Program-made: the position numbers and the translations under genes
From: Cupriavidus basilensis
GTDB lineage: Bacteria; Pseudomonadota; Gammaproteobacteria; Burkholderiales; Burkholderiaceae
DNA length: 64,000 nucleotides
Direction of reading: 5' to 3'
NCBI RefSeq assembly: GCF_000832305.1
Contig: NZ_CP010536.1
Span: 1,178,001-1,242,000, forward strand
In this document: piece after piece, positions 36,287 to 46,015 of the stretch
Numbering within the stretch: position 1 is the stretch's first letter
Layout: every line of letters starts with the position of its first letter
Notes under the pieces: generated by a model
Databases searched by the model: none
What the model was told of the DNA's origin: nothing
Seen by the model: the letters and a program-made list of their open reading frames with translations, nothing else

Positions 36287-36655
36287 ATGGCAATTTTCAA
36301 AACTTTGTTGGTAGTGGCGCAGATACTGTCCGCGCTTGGCGTGATTGGCCTGGTGCTGCTGCAGCATGGCAAGGGCGCCGATGTTGGTGCGGCGTTTGGC
36401 TCGGGGGCCTCGGGCAGCCTGTTCGGCGCCACCGGCTCGGCCAACTTCCTGTCGCGTACCACCGCCGTGCTGGCGACGCTGTTCTTCATCTGCACGCTGA
36501 GCCTGACGCTGATGGGCAACTATCGGCCGGCAGCTTCGCTGGGCGTGATGGGCTCCGCGCCCGCGGTGGCACCGGCCGTGGCGGGAGCTTCGGCGCCTGC
36601 TGCCGCATCGGCTGCCGCGGCCTCGAATCCTTCTGCGCCTGCTGTACCGAAATAA
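36287..36655 (+). CDS. secG: Preprotein translocase subunit SecG
   Basis: Auxiliary subunit of the SecYEG channel that assists SecA-driven export. The 122-residue protein has two transmembrane helices (about residues 3-23 and 55-75) joined by the family loop LLQHGKGADVGAAFGSGASGSLFG, and then NFLSRTTAVLATLF. The C-terminal 45 residues form an alanine/proline-rich tail typical of Burkholderiales SecG. It has no strong ribosome site and may be translated by coupling from tpiA. Confidence 0.96.
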   Translation: MAIFKTLLVVAQILSALGVIGLVLLQHGKGADVGAAFGSGASGSLFGATGSANFLSRTTAVLATLFFICTLSLTLMGNYRPAASLGVMGSAPAVAPAVAGASAPAAASAAAASNPSAPAVPK

Positions 36656-36701
36656 TCAACGAGCCTTGTGACTTATTCTTGAAGATTTTTGCTGTTGTGC
36701 A

Positions 36702-36731
36702 TTGAACAAAACAAGAATCCTAGGTTAGAAT
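36702..36731 (+). promoter_or_regulatory. Sigma70 promoter upstream of tRNA-Leu and the nuo operon
   Basis: TTGAAC (36702-36707, 4 of 6 matches) and TAGAAT (36726-36731, 5 of 6) with an 18-bp spacer. It lies 133 bp before the tRNA gene and could also feed nuoA-N by readthrough. Confidence 0.6.
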
Positions 36732-36863
36732 ACAAGGCTTGAAACGATCCCCCAGCGACGGGGCTCCAGCCGGGATAAAGCAGCATCCCAGCCAGAGTTC
36801 CGAAGGGTGTAAAAACCCAGGGCCCTGAAAAGCCCGGCGCGAGGCAATATTGTTTCTCCCCCA

Positions 36864-36948
36864 GCCGACGTGGTGAAATTGGTAGACACGCTATCTTGAG
36901 GGGGTAGTGGCGAAAGCTGTGCGAGTTCGAGTCTCGCCGTCGGCACCA
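36864..36948 (+). tRNA. tRNA-Leu (anticodon GAG)
   Basis: An 85-nt class II tRNA. The acceptor stem is GCCGACG with CGTCGGC, discriminator A and an encoded CCA. The anticodon stem CTATC/GGTAG encloses the loop TTGAGGG, so the anticodon is GAG, reading CUC and CUU. A long variable arm (TGGCGAAAGCTGT region) and the T arm GCGAG-TTCGAGT-CTCGC complete the cloverleaf. Confidence 0.97.
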
Positions 36949-36959
36949 AACAACTTGAT

Positions 36960-36999
36960 CGGGGCATGCATCCGGAGACCATCCCGGATGCATGCCCCG
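36960..36999. promoter_or_regulatory. Perfect 16-bp hairpin between tRNA-Leu and nuoA
   Basis: CGGGGCATGCATCCGG (36960-36975) pairs with CCGGATGCATGCCCCG (36984-36999) around an 8-nt loop. It starts 12 bp after the tRNA CCA end and lies 113 bp before nuoA. No T-run follows, so it is not a standard intrinsic terminator; it may be a processing, stabilising or Rho-related structure. Confidence 0.8.
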
Positions 37000-37112
37000 G
37001 CCAGTCCGCAAGGCGGCGTCGTAATTTCTACGGAATGGCGCTTGGGGTGGGCAACAGGACGCCGCTTACCGCTGGTGCTGTTGACAACATTCCAGATAAG
37101 GCTGGCCGTACC

Positions 37113-37472
37113 TTGAATCTCGAAGCCTACTTCCCCGTCCTCATCTTCATCATCTTCGGTGTCGTGCTCGGCATTGCACTGATGTCGATTGGCCGAATTC
37201 TCGGTCCAAACAAACCTGATCCCGCGAAGCTCTCTCCGTACGAGTGCGGCTTCGAAGCGTTCGAGGACGCGCGCATGAAGTTCGACGTGCGCTACTACCT
37301 CATCGCTATTCTTTTTATCCTGTTCGATCTCGAGACCGCCTTCCTGTTTCCCTGGGGTGTAGCCCTGCGGGATATCGGCTGGCCGGGTTTCTTCGCCATG
37401 GGCGTGTTTCTGCTGGAATTCATCGTGGGCTTCGTCTACATCTGGAAAAAGGGCGCGCTCGATTGGGAGTGA
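37113..37472 (+). CDS. nuoA: NADH-quinone oxidoreductase subunit A
   Basis: Membrane subunit of complex I near the quinone chamber. Starting at TTG 37113 gives a 119-residue protein beginning (M)[15 protein letters not shown], which matches the family length and N-terminus; the nearest upstream ATG would add residues unlike any NuoA. Three helices are visible, with the conserved [21 protein letters not shown] loop between helices 1 and 2. The TTG start and lack of a strong ribosome site are unusual for the first gene of a large operon. nuoB starts 6 bp after its stop. Confidence 0.95.
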   Translation: MNLEAYFPVLIFIIFGVVLGIALMSIGRILGPNKPDPAKLSPYECGFEAFEDARMKFDVRYYLIAILFILFDLETAFLFPWGVALRDIGWPGFFAMGVFLLEFIVGFVYIWKKGALDWE

Positions 37473-37478
37473 TGTGAT

Positions 37479-37961
37479 ATGGCAATCGAAGGCGTTCTCA
37501 ATGAAGGCTTCGTCACGACTACCGCTGACAAGCTGATCAACTGGACCCGCACCGGGTCGCTCTGGCCGATGACCTTTGGCCTGGCGTGCTGCGCTGTGGA
37601 AATGATGCATGCTGGCGCCGCGCGCTACGACATGGACCGCTTCGGCGTGATTTTCCGCCCGTCGCCGCGCCAGTCGGACGTGATGATCGTGGCCGGCACG
37701 CTGTGCAACAAGATGGCCCCCGCGCTGCGCAAGGTCTATGACCAGATGGCAGAGCCGCGTTGGGTGATCTCGATGGGTTCCTGCGCGAATGGCGGTGGCT
37801 ACTATCACTACTCGTATTCGGTGGTGCGTGGTTGCGATCGGATCGTGCCGGTGGATATCTATGTGCCTGGCTGCCCCCCGACGGCGGAAGCGCTGATCTA
37901 CGGCATCATCCAGCTGCAGAACAAGATCCGTCGCACCAACACCATCGCGCGCAAGGGCTGA
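37479..37961 (+). CDS. nuoB: NADH-quinone oxidoreductase subunit B
   Basis: Peripheral-arm subunit that carries the terminal [4Fe-4S] cluster N2, which passes electrons to quinone. The 160-residue protein has the cluster ligands Cys37, Cys38, Cys102 and Cys132, in [18 protein letters not shown] and VPGCPPTAE. Length and motif spacing are standard. It is followed after 1 bp by nuoC. Confidence 0.98.
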   Translation: MAIEGVLNEGFVTTTADKLINWTRTGSLWPMTFGLACCAVEMMHAGAARYDMDRFGVIFRPSPRQSDVMIVAGTLCNKMAPALRKVYDQMAEPRWVISMGSCANGGGYYHYSYSVVRGCDRIVPVDIYVPGCPPTAEALIYGIIQLQNKIRRTNTIARKG

Positions 37962-37962
37962 C

Positions 37963-38562
37963 ATGTCGAACCTCGATACTCTGAAGGCCGCGCTCGAAAA
38001 GGTACTGGGCAAGCGTATCCAGAAACTGGTAGAGGCGCTAGGCGAGATTACCCTTATCGTCAAGGCCGATGACTACCTGGAAAGCGCGCTGATGCTGCGC
38101 GACGATCCCTCACTGCATTTTGAGCAACTGCTCGATGTGTGCGGCGTCGACTATTCCACCTATGGCGACGGCGCCTGGGACGGCTCCCGTTTCGCGGCCG
38201 TGACGCACCTGATTTCGATCAAGCACAACTGGCGCCTGCGCGTACGCGTGTTCGCGCCGGACGACGACGTGCCCGTGGTGCCTTCGCTGACCGACGTCTG
38301 GAACTCGGCGAACTGGTTCGAGCGCGAGGCGTTCGACTTCTACGGCATCGTGTTCGAAGGCCACAACGACCTGCGCCGCCTGCTGACCGACTACGGTTTC
38401 GTCGGCCACCCGTTCCGCAAGGATTTCCCGGTCTCGGGCTATGTCGAGATGCGCTACGACCCCGAGCAAAAGCGGGTGATCTATCAGCCCGTCACGATCG
38501 AGCCGCGCGAGGTCACGCCCCGCGTGATCCGCGAAGAGAACTACGGCGGCTTGCAGCACTGA
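37963..38562 (+). CDS. nuoC: NADH-quinone oxidoreductase subunit C
   Basis: Peripheral-arm subunit (30-kDa type) contacting NuoD and NuoB. The 199-residue protein has the conserved [16 protein letters not shown] region, the signature [22 protein letters not shown] (about residues 113-134) and [20 protein letters not shown]. NuoC and NuoD are separate genes here, unlike the fused NuoCD of Escherichia coli. Confidence 0.98.
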   Translation: MSNLDTLKAALEKVLGKRIQKLVEALGEITLIVKADDYLESALMLRDDPSLHFEQLLDVCGVDYSTYGDGAWDGSRFAAVTHLISIKHNWRLRVRVFAPDDDVPVVPSLTDVWNSANWFEREAFDFYGIVFEGHNDLRRLLTDYGFVGHPFRKDFPVSGYVEMRYDPEQKRVIYQPVTIEPREVTPRVIREENYGGLQH

Positions 38563-38571
38563 GAACGCGCA

Positions 38572-39825
38572 ATGGCAGACATCAAGAATTACACCCTTAA
38601 CTTCGGCCCGCAGCACCCTGCGGCACACGGCGTGCTGCGCCTTGTGCTGGAGCTGGACGGCGAAGTCATCCAGCGCGCCGACCCCCATATCGGCCTGCTG
38701 CACCGTGCCACCGAAAAGCTGGCCGAGCAGAAAACCTGGATCCAGAGCGTGCCGTACATGGACCGCCTCGACTACGTGTCGATGATGGTCAACGAGCATG
38801 CCTACGTGATGGCCATCGAGAAGATGCTGGGTCTCGAGGTGCCGATCCGTGCGCAATACATCCGCGTGATGTTCGACGAAATCACGCGCTTGCTGAACCA
38901 CCTGATGTGGATCGGCTCGCACGCGCTCGACGTGGGCGCGATGGCGGTGTTCCTGTACGCCTTCCGCGAACGCGAAGACATGTTCGACATGTATGAGGCG
39001 GTGTCGGGCGCGCGCATGCACGCGGCCTACTACCGTCCGGGCGGCGTCTACCGCGATCTGCCGGACACGATGCCGCAATACAAGGCGTCGAAGATCCACA
39101 ACGAGCGCGCCATCAAGGCCATGAACGAAGCGCGTTCGGGCTCGCTGCTGGACTTCATCGAGGACTTCACCAACCGCTTCCCGAAGTACGTCGACGAATA
39201 CGAGACGCTGCTGACGGACAACCGGATCTGGAAGCAACGCCTGGTTGGCATCGGCGTGGTGAGCCCCGAGCGTGCGCTGCAGATGGGCTTTACCGGCCCG
39301 ATGCTGCGCGGCTCCGGCATCGAGTGGGACCTGCGCAAGAAGCAGCCCTACGAAGTGTATGACCGCATGGACTTCCAGGTGCCGGTGGGCGTGGGCGGCG
39401 ATTGCTACTCCCGCTACCTGGTGCGCGTGGAAGAAATGCGCCAGTCCAACAACATCATCAAGCAGTGCATCGACTGGCTGCGCCGCAATCCGGGCCCGGT
39501 GATGAGCGACAACCACAAGGTTGCGCCGCCGTCGCGCGTGGACATGAAGTCGAACATGGAAGAGCTGATCCACCACTTCAAGCTCTTCACCGAAGGCATT
39601 CACGTGCCCGAAGGCGAGACTTATGCGGCGGTGGAGCACCCGAAGGGCGAGTTCGGCATCTATGCCATCTCCGACGGTGCGAACAAGCCGTATCGCCTGA
39701 AGATCCGTGCCCCGGGCTTTGCCCATCTGGCCGCACTGGATGAAATGGCCAAGGGCCACATGATTGCGGATGCGGTAACGATCATCGGTACGCAAGACAT
39801 CGTCTTCGGCGAAATCGACCGCTGA
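38572..39825 (+). CDS. nuoD: NADH-quinone oxidoreductase subunit D
   Basis: 49-kDa-type subunit forming the quinone-binding site with NuoB. The 417-residue protein opens with [22 protein letters not shown] and has [39 protein letters not shown] and the final [10 protein letters not shown], all diagnostic. Unlike the tight spacing of nuoA-D, a 212-bp spacer with hairpins follows before nuoE. Confidence 0.98.
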   Translation: MADIKNYTLNFGPQHPAAHGVLRLVLELDGEVIQRADPHIGLLHRATEKLAEQKTWIQSVPYMDRLDYVSMMVNEHAYVMAIEKMLGLEVPIRAQYIRVMFDEITRLLNHLMWIGSHALDVGAMAVFLYAFREREDMFDMYEAVSGARMHAAYYRPGGVYRDLPDTMPQYKASKIHNERAIKAMNEARSGSLLDFIEDFTNRFPKYVDEYETLLTDNRIWKQRLVGIGVVSPERALQMGFTGPMLRGSGIEWDLRKKQPYEVYDRMDFQVPVGVGGDCYSRYLVRVEEMRQSNNIIKQCIDWLRRNPGPVMSDNHKVAPPSRVDMKSNMEELIHHFKLFTEGIHVPEGETYAAVEHPKGEFGIYAISDGANKPYRLKIRAPGFAHLAALDEMAKGHMIADAVTIIGTQDIVFGEIDR

Positions 39826-39847
39826 CGAGCTAACAAGAGCCGCCGGC

Positions 39848-39948
39848 CCCGGACGACGATCCGGGCGCCCCTGGCACGGACCCACAAAAGATCGTGTCCG
39901 GTCACGGGAAACCCGCGGTGAGCCCGGCATGCCTTTGACATGCGGGCT
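39848..39948. promoter_or_regulatory. Hairpin-containing nuoD-nuoE spacer
   Basis: Two stems are visible in the 212-bp gap: CCCGGA/TCCGGG (39848-39853, 39860-39865) and AGCCCGGCATG with CATGCGGGCT (39921-39931, 39939-39948, one bulged base). Neither is followed by a T-run. They may be mRNA processing or stability elements inside the nuo transcript. Confidence 0.5.
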
Positions 39949-40037
39949 GCAACGGCAGCGACGGCTGCAAACCTGCGGGATGCGCGCCATGTGGCGGCGC
40001 AGATCCGCAAATGACACGGCGTATTACAGCAACGACC

Positions 40038-40544
40038 ATGCTATCAGCAGAAGCTCTCAAGGAAATCGATCGCGCGATCGCCAAGTATCCGGCTGACCAG
40101 AAGCAGTCGGCCGTGATGGCGGCGTTGGCCGTGGCGCAGGGCGAAGTGGGCTGGGTCTCCCCGGAAGTCATGCAGTTTGTTGCCAGCTACCTCGACATGC
40201 CGCCGGTATGGGTCGAGGAGGTCGCAACCTTCTACAACATGTACGACACCAAGCCGGTCGGCAAGTACAAGCTGACCGTCTGCACCAACCTGCCGTGCGC
40301 ACTCTCCGGCGGCGAACGTGCCGGCGACTACCTCAAGCAGAAGCTGGGGATCGGCTACAACGAAACCACCCCGTGCGGCACCTTCACCCTCAAGGAAGGC
40401 GAGTGCATGGGTGCCTGCGGCGACGCACCGGTGATGATCGTCAACAATACCCGCATGTGCAGCCATATGAGCGACGCCAAGCTGGACGCGCTCGTCGACG
40501 AGCTCAAGGCCGCCGGCAGCACTGCAGCCAAGGGGGACAAGTAA
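40038..40544 (+). CDS. nuoE: NADH-quinone oxidoreductase subunit E
   Basis: 24-kDa-type thioredoxin-fold subunit with [2Fe-2S] cluster N1a. In the 168-residue reading the ligands are Cys82 and Cys87 (VCTNLPC) and Cys123 and Cys127 (ECMGACG). The ATG at 40038 ([14 protein letters not shown]) is preferred to an ATG nine codons upstream because the conserved N-terminal helix begins here. nuoF follows after 1 bp. Confidence 0.97.
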   Translation: MLSAEALKEIDRAIAKYPADQKQSAVMAALAVAQGEVGWVSPEVMQFVASYLDMPPVWVEEVATFYNMYDTKPVGKYKLTVCTNLPCALSGGERAGDYLKQKLGIGYNETTPCGTFTLKEGECMGACGDAPVMIVNNTRMCSHMSDAKLDALVDELKAAGSTAAKGDK

Positions 40545-40545
40545 C

Positions 40546-41841
40546 ATGACCTCTCTGCACGACCGTCATATCAAGCCGCTGATCCTGGCTGGCCTCGATG
40601 GCAGCAACTGGCACCTCGACGACTACGTCAAGCGCGGTGGCTACCAGCAGCTCAAGCGCATCCTGACCGAGAAGATTACGCCCGAACAGGTGATCGCGGA
40701 CGTCAAGGCCTCCGGCCTGCGCGGCCGTGGCGGCGCGGGGTTTCCCACCGGCCTGAAGTGGAGCTTCATGCCGCGTCAGTTCCCCGGCCAGAAATACCTG
40801 GTCTGCAACACCGACGAGGGCGAGCCCGGTACCTTCAAGGACCGCGACATCATCCGCTACAACCCGCATGCGCTGATCGAAGGCATGGCCATCGGTGCGT
40901 ACGCGATGGGCATCACCGTGGGCTACAACTACATCCACGGCGAGATCTGGAACGAGTACAAGATCTTCGAGCAAGCCCTCGAAGAGGCGCGTGCCGCCGG
41001 TTTCCTGGGTGACAACATCCTGGGCTCGGGCTTCGACTTCCAGTTGCACGCCCACCACGGCTACGGCGCCTACATCTGTGGCGAGGAAACCGCGCTGCTC
41101 GAATCGCTGGAAGGCAAGAAAGGCCAGCCGCGCTTCAAGCCGCCGTTCCCGGCCAGCTTCGGCCTGTACGGCAAGCCGACCACCATCAACAACACGGAAA
41201 CGTTTGCCGCGGTGCCGTTCCTGTTGTCGATCGGGCCGGAAAATTACCTGAAGATGGGCAAGCCGAACAACGGCGGCTCCAAGATCTTCTCGATCTCCGG
41301 CGACGTCGAGCGCCCCGGCAACTACGAGATCCCGCTGGGCACGCCGTTCGCGACCCTGCTGGAACTCGCCGGCGGCATGCGCGGCGGCAAGCGCATCAAG
41401 GCAGTGATCCCGGGCGGCTCGTCCGCGCCGGTGGTGCCGGGCGACATGATGATGGCGTCCGACATGGACTATGACTCGATCGCCAAGGCCGGCTCGATGC
41501 TGGGCTCGGGCGCGGTGATCGTGATGGACGAGACGCGCTGCATGGTTCGCTCGCTGCTGCGTCTGTCGTATTTCTACTTTGAAGAATCGTGCGGCCAGTG
41601 CACGCCGTGCCGTGAAGGCACCGGCTGGCTCTATCGCATGGTGAATCGTATCGAACACGGAGAAGGGCGCCAGGAAGATCTGGACCTGCTCAATAACGTC
41701 GCTGAAAACATCATGGGCCGCACTATCTGCGCGCTTGGTGATGCGGCAGCGATGCCGGTCCGCGGCATGCTCAAGCACTACTGGAAAGAGTTCGAATATC
41801 ACGTCGAACACAAGCAGTGCATGGTTCCGGCCTACTCTTAA
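40546..41841 (+). CDS. nuoF: NADH-quinone oxidoreductase subunit F
   Basis: NADH- and FMN-binding subunit, entry point of electrons. The 431-residue protein has the NADH site [13 protein letters not shown], the FMN-binding [16 protein letters not shown] and the region [17 protein letters not shown]. Cluster N3 is bound by [15 protein letters not shown] (three cysteines) plus a more distal cysteine in [11 protein letters not shown]. Confidence 0.98.
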   Translation: MTSLHDRHIKPLILAGLDGSNWHLDDYVKRGGYQQLKRILTEKITPEQVIADVKASGLRGRGGAGFPTGLKWSFMPRQFPGQKYLVCNTDEGEPGTFKDRDIIRYNPHALIEGMAIGAYAMGITVGYNYIHGEIWNEYKIFEQALEEARAAGFLGDNILGSGFDFQLHAHHGYGAYICGEETALLESLEGKKGQPRFKPPFPASFGLYGKPTTINNTETFAAVPFLLSIGPENYLKMGKPNNGGSKIFSISGDVERPGNYEIPLGTPFATLLELAGGMRGGKRIKAVIPGGSSAPVVPGDMMMASDMDYDSIAKAGSMLGSGAVIVMDETRCMVRSLLRLSYFYFEESCGQCTPCREGTGWLYRMVNRIEHGEGRQEDLDLLNNVAENIMGRTICALGDAAAMPVRGMLKHYWKEFEYHVEHKQCMVPAYS

Positions 41842-41853
41842 GCGTGGCAGAAC

Positions 41854-44232
41854 ATGGTTGAACTCGAGATCGACGGCAAGAAGGTTGAGGTTGCTGAAGG
41901 CAGCCTGGTGATGGAAGCCGCCCGCCAGTTGGGCACCTACATCCCGCACTTCTGCTACCACCGTAAATTGTCCATCGCGGCGAACTGCCGCATGTGCCTG
42001 GTTGAGGTTGAGAAAGCGCCCAAGGCGCTGCCCGCCTGCGCCACGCCGGTCACCCCTGGCATGAAGGTCTTCACCAATTCGGAGAAGGCAGTCAAGGCCC
42101 AGAAGTCGGTGATGGAATTCCTGCTGATCAACCACCCGCTGGACTGCCCGATCTGCGATCAGGGCGGCGAGTGCCAGTTGCAGGATCTGGCGGTGGGCTA
42201 CGGTGCATCGGAATCGCGCTACAAGGAAGAAAAGCGCGTCGTATTCCACAAGAACGTGGGCCCGCTGATCTCCATGGAAGAGATGAGCCGCTGCATCCAC
42301 TGCACCCGCTGCGTGCGCTTTGGCCAGGAAGTGGCCGGCGTGATGGAGCTGGGCATGCTGGGCCGTGGCGAGCACTCCGAGATCACGACCTTCGTTGGCC
42401 AGACCGTGGATTCGGAACTGTCCGGCAACATGATCGACCTTTGCCCGGTCGGCGCGCTGACCAGCAAGCCGTTCCGCTACTCGGCACGTACCTGGGAACT
42501 GGCACGCCGCAAGTCGGTGTCGCCGCACGATGGCCTGGGCGCGAACCTGGTGGTGCAGACCAAGAACCAGCGCGTGATGCGCGTGCTGCCGCTGGACAAC
42601 GAAGCCGTCAACGAATGCTGGCTGTCCGACAAGGACCGCTTCTCGTACGAAGGCCTCAACAGCCCGGACCGCCTCACCAAGCCGCTCGTCAAGCAGGGCG
42701 GCGAGTGGATGGAAACCGACTGGCAGACTGCGCTGGAATACGTGGCCAACGGCCTCGCGAGCATCAAGCGCGACCATGGCGCCGACCAGATCGCCGCGCT
42801 GGCCAGCCCGCACAGCACGCTGGAAGAACTCCACCTGCTGGGCAAGCTGGTGCGTGGCCTGGGCAGCGACAACGTCGACTTCCGCCAGCGCCAGACCGAT
42901 TTCTCGGCCGCCATCAAGGGCGCGCCGTGGCTTGGCCTGCCGATCGCCGATGTCTCCGCGCTGCAACGCGTGCTGGTGATCGGTTCCGCCCTGCGCAAGG
43001 ATCATCCGCTGCTGGCCGCGCGTCTGCGCCAGGCTGGCAAGAAGGGGGCCCGCGTGGCCGTCCTCGGCGCCAGCGCTGACGATCTGCTGATGCCGCTGGC
43101 CGCACGCATTGACGTGGCGCCGTCCGGCTGGACCGCAGCCCTGGCCGGCGTGGCACGTGCCGTTGCCGCTGCCAAGGGCGTGGCCGCTCCGGCGGGCACC
43201 GATGGCTTCGATGGCGATGACAAGGCCAGGCTGGTTGCCGACGCGCTGTTGTCGGGCGAGCGCCGCGCGGTGTTCCTCGGTAACGAGGCCGTGCGTCACC
43301 CGCAATTCGCCGCGCTGCATGCGCTGGCACAGTGGATCGCGACGGAAACCGGCGCCACGCTGGGCTTCCTGACCGAAGCCGCGAACACCGTCGGTGGCTA
43401 TATCGCCGGCGCGCTGCCGCAGAACGGCGGCGCCAATGCGCAGGCCATGTTCGACACGCCGCGCCGTGCCTACGTGCTGTTGAACACGGAACCCGAGTTC
43501 GATGCCGCCAACCCGACCCAGGCGCTGGCTGCGCTGGCCCAGGCCGGCACCGTGGTGGTCCTGTCCGCGTTCCGCTCGGACGCCGCGCTGCAATATGCCG
43601 ACGTGATCCTGCCGGTGACCCCGTTCACCGAAACCGCCGGCACGTTCGTGAACTGCGAAGGCCTGCCGCAAAGCTTCAACGGCGTCGTCCGCGCGCTGGG
43701 CGATTCGCGTCCGGGCTGGAAGGTGCTGCGCGTGCTGGGCAACCTGCTGGACGTGCCTGGCTTCGACTTCGAGACCGCCGAAAGCGTGCGCGACGAAGTG
43801 CTGGCCAAGCCGGTCGCACCGCAACTGAACAATGGCACCGACGCGGCCATCCGCGTTACCGCCCAGGTCGCGGGTGGGATCGAACGCATCGCCGATGTGC
43901 CGATCTACCACGCCGACCCGATCGTGCGCCGTGCCGATTCGCTGCAACTGTCCGCAGCCGCTCGCCGCGCCATGCAAGCCGGCCTGTCGGCCGACCTGTT
44001 CGCCTCGCTGGGTGTGCAGGCTGGCGACCCGGTGCGCGTGACGCAAGGGCAGGGCAGCGTGGTGCTGCCGGCCGCCCTCGAAGCCATGTTGCCTGCCGGC
44101 ACCGTGCGCGTGTCCGCTGGCACCGTTGCCGCGACCACGCTGGGTGCGCCGTCTGGCACTGTCACCGTAGAGAAAGCCATCGACCTGGCCGCCACCGCGA
44201 AGGGCGCGGCCGAGCCGGCGGCCACGGCATAA
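41854..44232 (+). CDS. nuoG: NADH-quinone oxidoreductase subunit G
   Basis: Large FeS subunit of the NADH module. The N-terminal ferredoxin domain uses Cys34, Cys45, Cys48 and Cys62 for a [2Fe-2S] cluster. The His-Cys3 motif follows (HPLDCPICDQGGECQLQDL), then a [4Fe-4S] set around RCIHCTRCVRFGQEV. The C-terminal half is a molybdopterin-oxidoreductase-like domain without catalytic role in complex I. At 792 residues it is shorter than the 900-residue Escherichia coli protein but typical for this phylum. Confidence 0.97.
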   Translation: MVELEIDGKKVEVAEGSLVMEAARQLGTYIPHFCYHRKLSIAANCRMCLVEVEKAPKALPACATPVTPGMKVFTNSEKAVKAQKSVMEFLLINHPLDCPICDQGGECQLQDLAVGYGASESRYKEEKRVVFHKNVGPLISMEEMSRCIHCTRCVRFGQEVAGVMELGMLGRGEHSEITTFVGQTVDSELSGNMIDLCPVGALTSKPFRYSARTWELARRKSVSPHDGLGANLVVQTKNQRVMRVLPLDNEAVNECWLSDKDRFSYEGLNSPDRLTKPLVKQGGEWMETDWQTALEYVANGLASIKRDHGADQIAALASPHSTLEELHLLGKLVRGLGSDNVDFRQRQTDFSAAIKGAPWLGLPIADVSALQRVLVIGSALRKDHPLLAARLRQAGKKGARVAVLGASADDLLMPLAARIDVAPSGWTAALAGVARAVAAAKGVAAPAGTDGFDGDDKARLVADALLSGERRAVFLGNEAVRHPQFAALHALAQWIATETGATLGFLTEAANTVGGYIAGALPQNGGANAQAMFDTPRRAYVLLNTEPEFDAANPTQALAALAQAGTVVVLSAFRSDAALQYADVILPVTPFTETAGTFVNCEGLPQSFNGVVRALGDSRPGWKVLRVLGNLLDVPGFDFETAESVRDEVLAKPVAPQLNNGTDAAIRVTAQVAGGIERIADVPIYHADPIVRRADSLQLSAAARRAMQAGLSADLFASLGVQAGDPVRVTQGQGSVVLPAALEAMLPAGTVRVSAGTVAATTLGAPSGTVTVEKAIDLAATAKGAAEPAATA

Positions 44233-44250
44233 GAAGAGCGAGAAAGAAAC

Positions 44251-45315
44251 ATGATCGATTGGATTACCTCGCAAGGACAGAATCTCTTCGGCGGCGCCTG
44301 GACGCCGCTGTGGATCCTGATTCGCGCCGTGGTCATTGTGGTGCCGCTGCTGTTGTGCGTGGCCTACCTGATCCTGTGGGAGCGCAAGCTGATTGGCTGG
44401 ATGCACGTGCGTATCGGCCCGAACCGGGTCGGGCCGCTGGGCCTGCTGCAGCCGATCGCCGACGTGCTCAAGCTGCTGCTCAAGGAAGTGATGATGCCCA
44501 CGCAGGTCAGCCGGGGCATGTACCTGGTTGCCCCGCTGATGGTGCTGATGCCCGCCGTGGCGATCTGGGCGGTGATTCCGTTCCAGGCCGAAGTGGTGAT
44601 GGCCAACGTCAACGCCGGCCTGCTGTACGTGATGGCGATCAGCTCGGTTGGCGTCTACGGCGTGATCCTGGCCGGTTGGGCCTCCAACTCCAAGTACGCC
44701 TTCATCGGCGCCATGCGTGCCGCGGCGCAGATGGTGTCGTATGAAATCGCCATGGGCTTTGCCCTGGTGACGGTGCTGATGGTGTCGGGCAGCCTGAACC
44801 TGTCGGCCATCGTCAACTCGCAGAACACCGGCTATTTCGCCAACATGGGGATCAACGTACTGTCGTGGAACTGGCTGCCGCTGCTGCCCATGTTCGGCGT
44901 GTACTTCATCTCCGGCGTGGCCGAAACCAACCGCCACCCGTTCGACGTGGTGGAAGGCGAGTCGGAAATCGTTGCCGGCCACATGATCGAATACTCGGGC
45001 ATGGGCTTCGCGCTGTTCTTCCTGGCTGAGTACATCAACATGATCGTCATCTCGACGATGACCGCGTTGATGTTCCTGGGAGGCTGGGCGCCGCCGTTCG
45101 AGAGCTTCATCACCAATGCGGTCCCGGGCTTCTTCTGGCTGGTGATCAAGGTATTTTTGCTGCTGTCGGTGTTTATCTGGATTCGTGCTTCGTTCCCGCG
45201 CTACCGCTATGACCAGATCATGCGCCTGGGCTGGAAGATCTTCATCCCGCTGACGGTGGGCTGGCTGGTCATCGTCGCGATCTGGATCCGGTCGCCCTGG
45301 AATATCTGGCATTGA
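44251..45315 (+). CDS. nuoH: NADH-quinone oxidoreductase subunit H
   Basis: Membrane subunit linking quinone reduction to proton pumping. The 354-residue protein has eight to nine helices and the family signatures [20 protein letters not shown] and the loop with [20 protein letters not shown] (about residues 225-245), plus [18 protein letters not shown] near the end. Confidence 0.98.
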   Translation: MIDWITSQGQNLFGGAWTPLWILIRAVVIVVPLLLCVAYLILWERKLIGWMHVRIGPNRVGPLGLLQPIADVLKLLLKEVMMPTQVSRGMYLVAPLMVLMPAVAIWAVIPFQAEVVMANVNAGLLYVMAISSVGVYGVILAGWASNSKYAFIGAMRAAAQMVSYEIAMGFALVTVLMVSGSLNLSAIVNSQNTGYFANMGINVLSWNWLPLLPMFGVYFISGVAETNRHPFDVVEGESEIVAGHMIEYSGMGFALFFLAEYINMIVISTMTALMFLGGWAPPFESFITNAVPGFFWLVIKVFLLLSVFIWIRASFPRYRYDQIMRLGWKIFIPLTVGWLVIVAIWIRSPWNIWH

Positions 45316-45380
45316 ACGGCCAAAGCAGGGGCGCTGCCACGACAGGCGGCGCCCTGCGGAATCATTAGGAAGCAATCGTC

Positions 45381-45872
45381 ATGCTGCTCGCCATCAAGGA
45401 CTTCTTCAACAGCCTGCTCCTGAAGGAACTCTTCAAGGGCATGGCTCTGACCGGGCGCTATCTCTTCGCCCGCAAGATTACGGTCCAGTTCCCCGAAGAG
45501 AAAACGCCGATGTCGCCGCGTTTTCGCGGCCTGCACGCGCTGCGCCGTTACCCCAACGGCGAAGAGCGCTGCATCGCCTGCAAGCTGTGCGAAGCGGTTT
45601 GCCCGGCTGTGGCCATCTCCATCGAGTCCGATGCCCGCGCCGATGGCACGCGTCGCACCACGCGCTATGACATCGACCTAACAAAGTGCATCTTCTGCGG
45701 CTTCTGCGAAGAAGCTTGCCCGGTCGACGCCATCGTCGAGACGCATATTCTCGAATACCACGGCGAAAAGCGCGGCGACCTGTACTTCACCAAGGACATG
45801 CTGCTGGCAGTGGGCGACCGCTACGAGCCGCAGATCGCCGCGGCCAAGGCCGCGGACGCCAAGTATCGCTGA
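45381..45872 (+). CDS. nuoI: NADH-quinone oxidoreductase subunit I
   Basis: Ferredoxin-like subunit with clusters N6a and N6b. The 163-residue protein binds them with Cys64, Cys67, Cys70, Cys74 ([13 protein letters not shown]) and Cys103, Cys106, Cys109, Cys113 ([13 protein letters not shown]). The N-terminal amphipathic helix ([16 protein letters not shown]) anchors it to the membrane arm. A 143-bp spacer with small hairpins, for example GCCCGCC/GGCGGGC near 45892-45911, separates it from nuoJ. Confidence 0.98.
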   Translation: MLLAIKDFFNSLLLKELFKGMALTGRYLFARKITVQFPEEKTPMSPRFRGLHALRRYPNGEERCIACKLCEAVCPAVAISIESDARADGTRRTTRYDIDLTKCIFCGFCEEACPVDAIVETHILEYHGEKRGDLYFTKDMLLAVGDRYEPQIAAAKAADAKYR

Positions 45873-46015
45873 TAAGCGCATTACAGGGCATGCCCGCCGA
45901 ACCTGGCGGGCGTTGCCAATGCATTGTGAATCGGGCCCCGTGTGGGGCTAACGAAAAGGATGCCGCAAGGGCAGGCCACCAGGGGTGGCTTGTGCCGGAA
46001 GGCTCGACGAGGACC

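Noticed and set aside
40504..45375. Minus-strand open frame of about 1620 codons opposite nuoF, nuoG and nuoH
   Set aside because: A codon-bias shadow of the nuo genes: composition is dominated by His, Arg, Gly, Ala and Gln, and no domain is recognisable.
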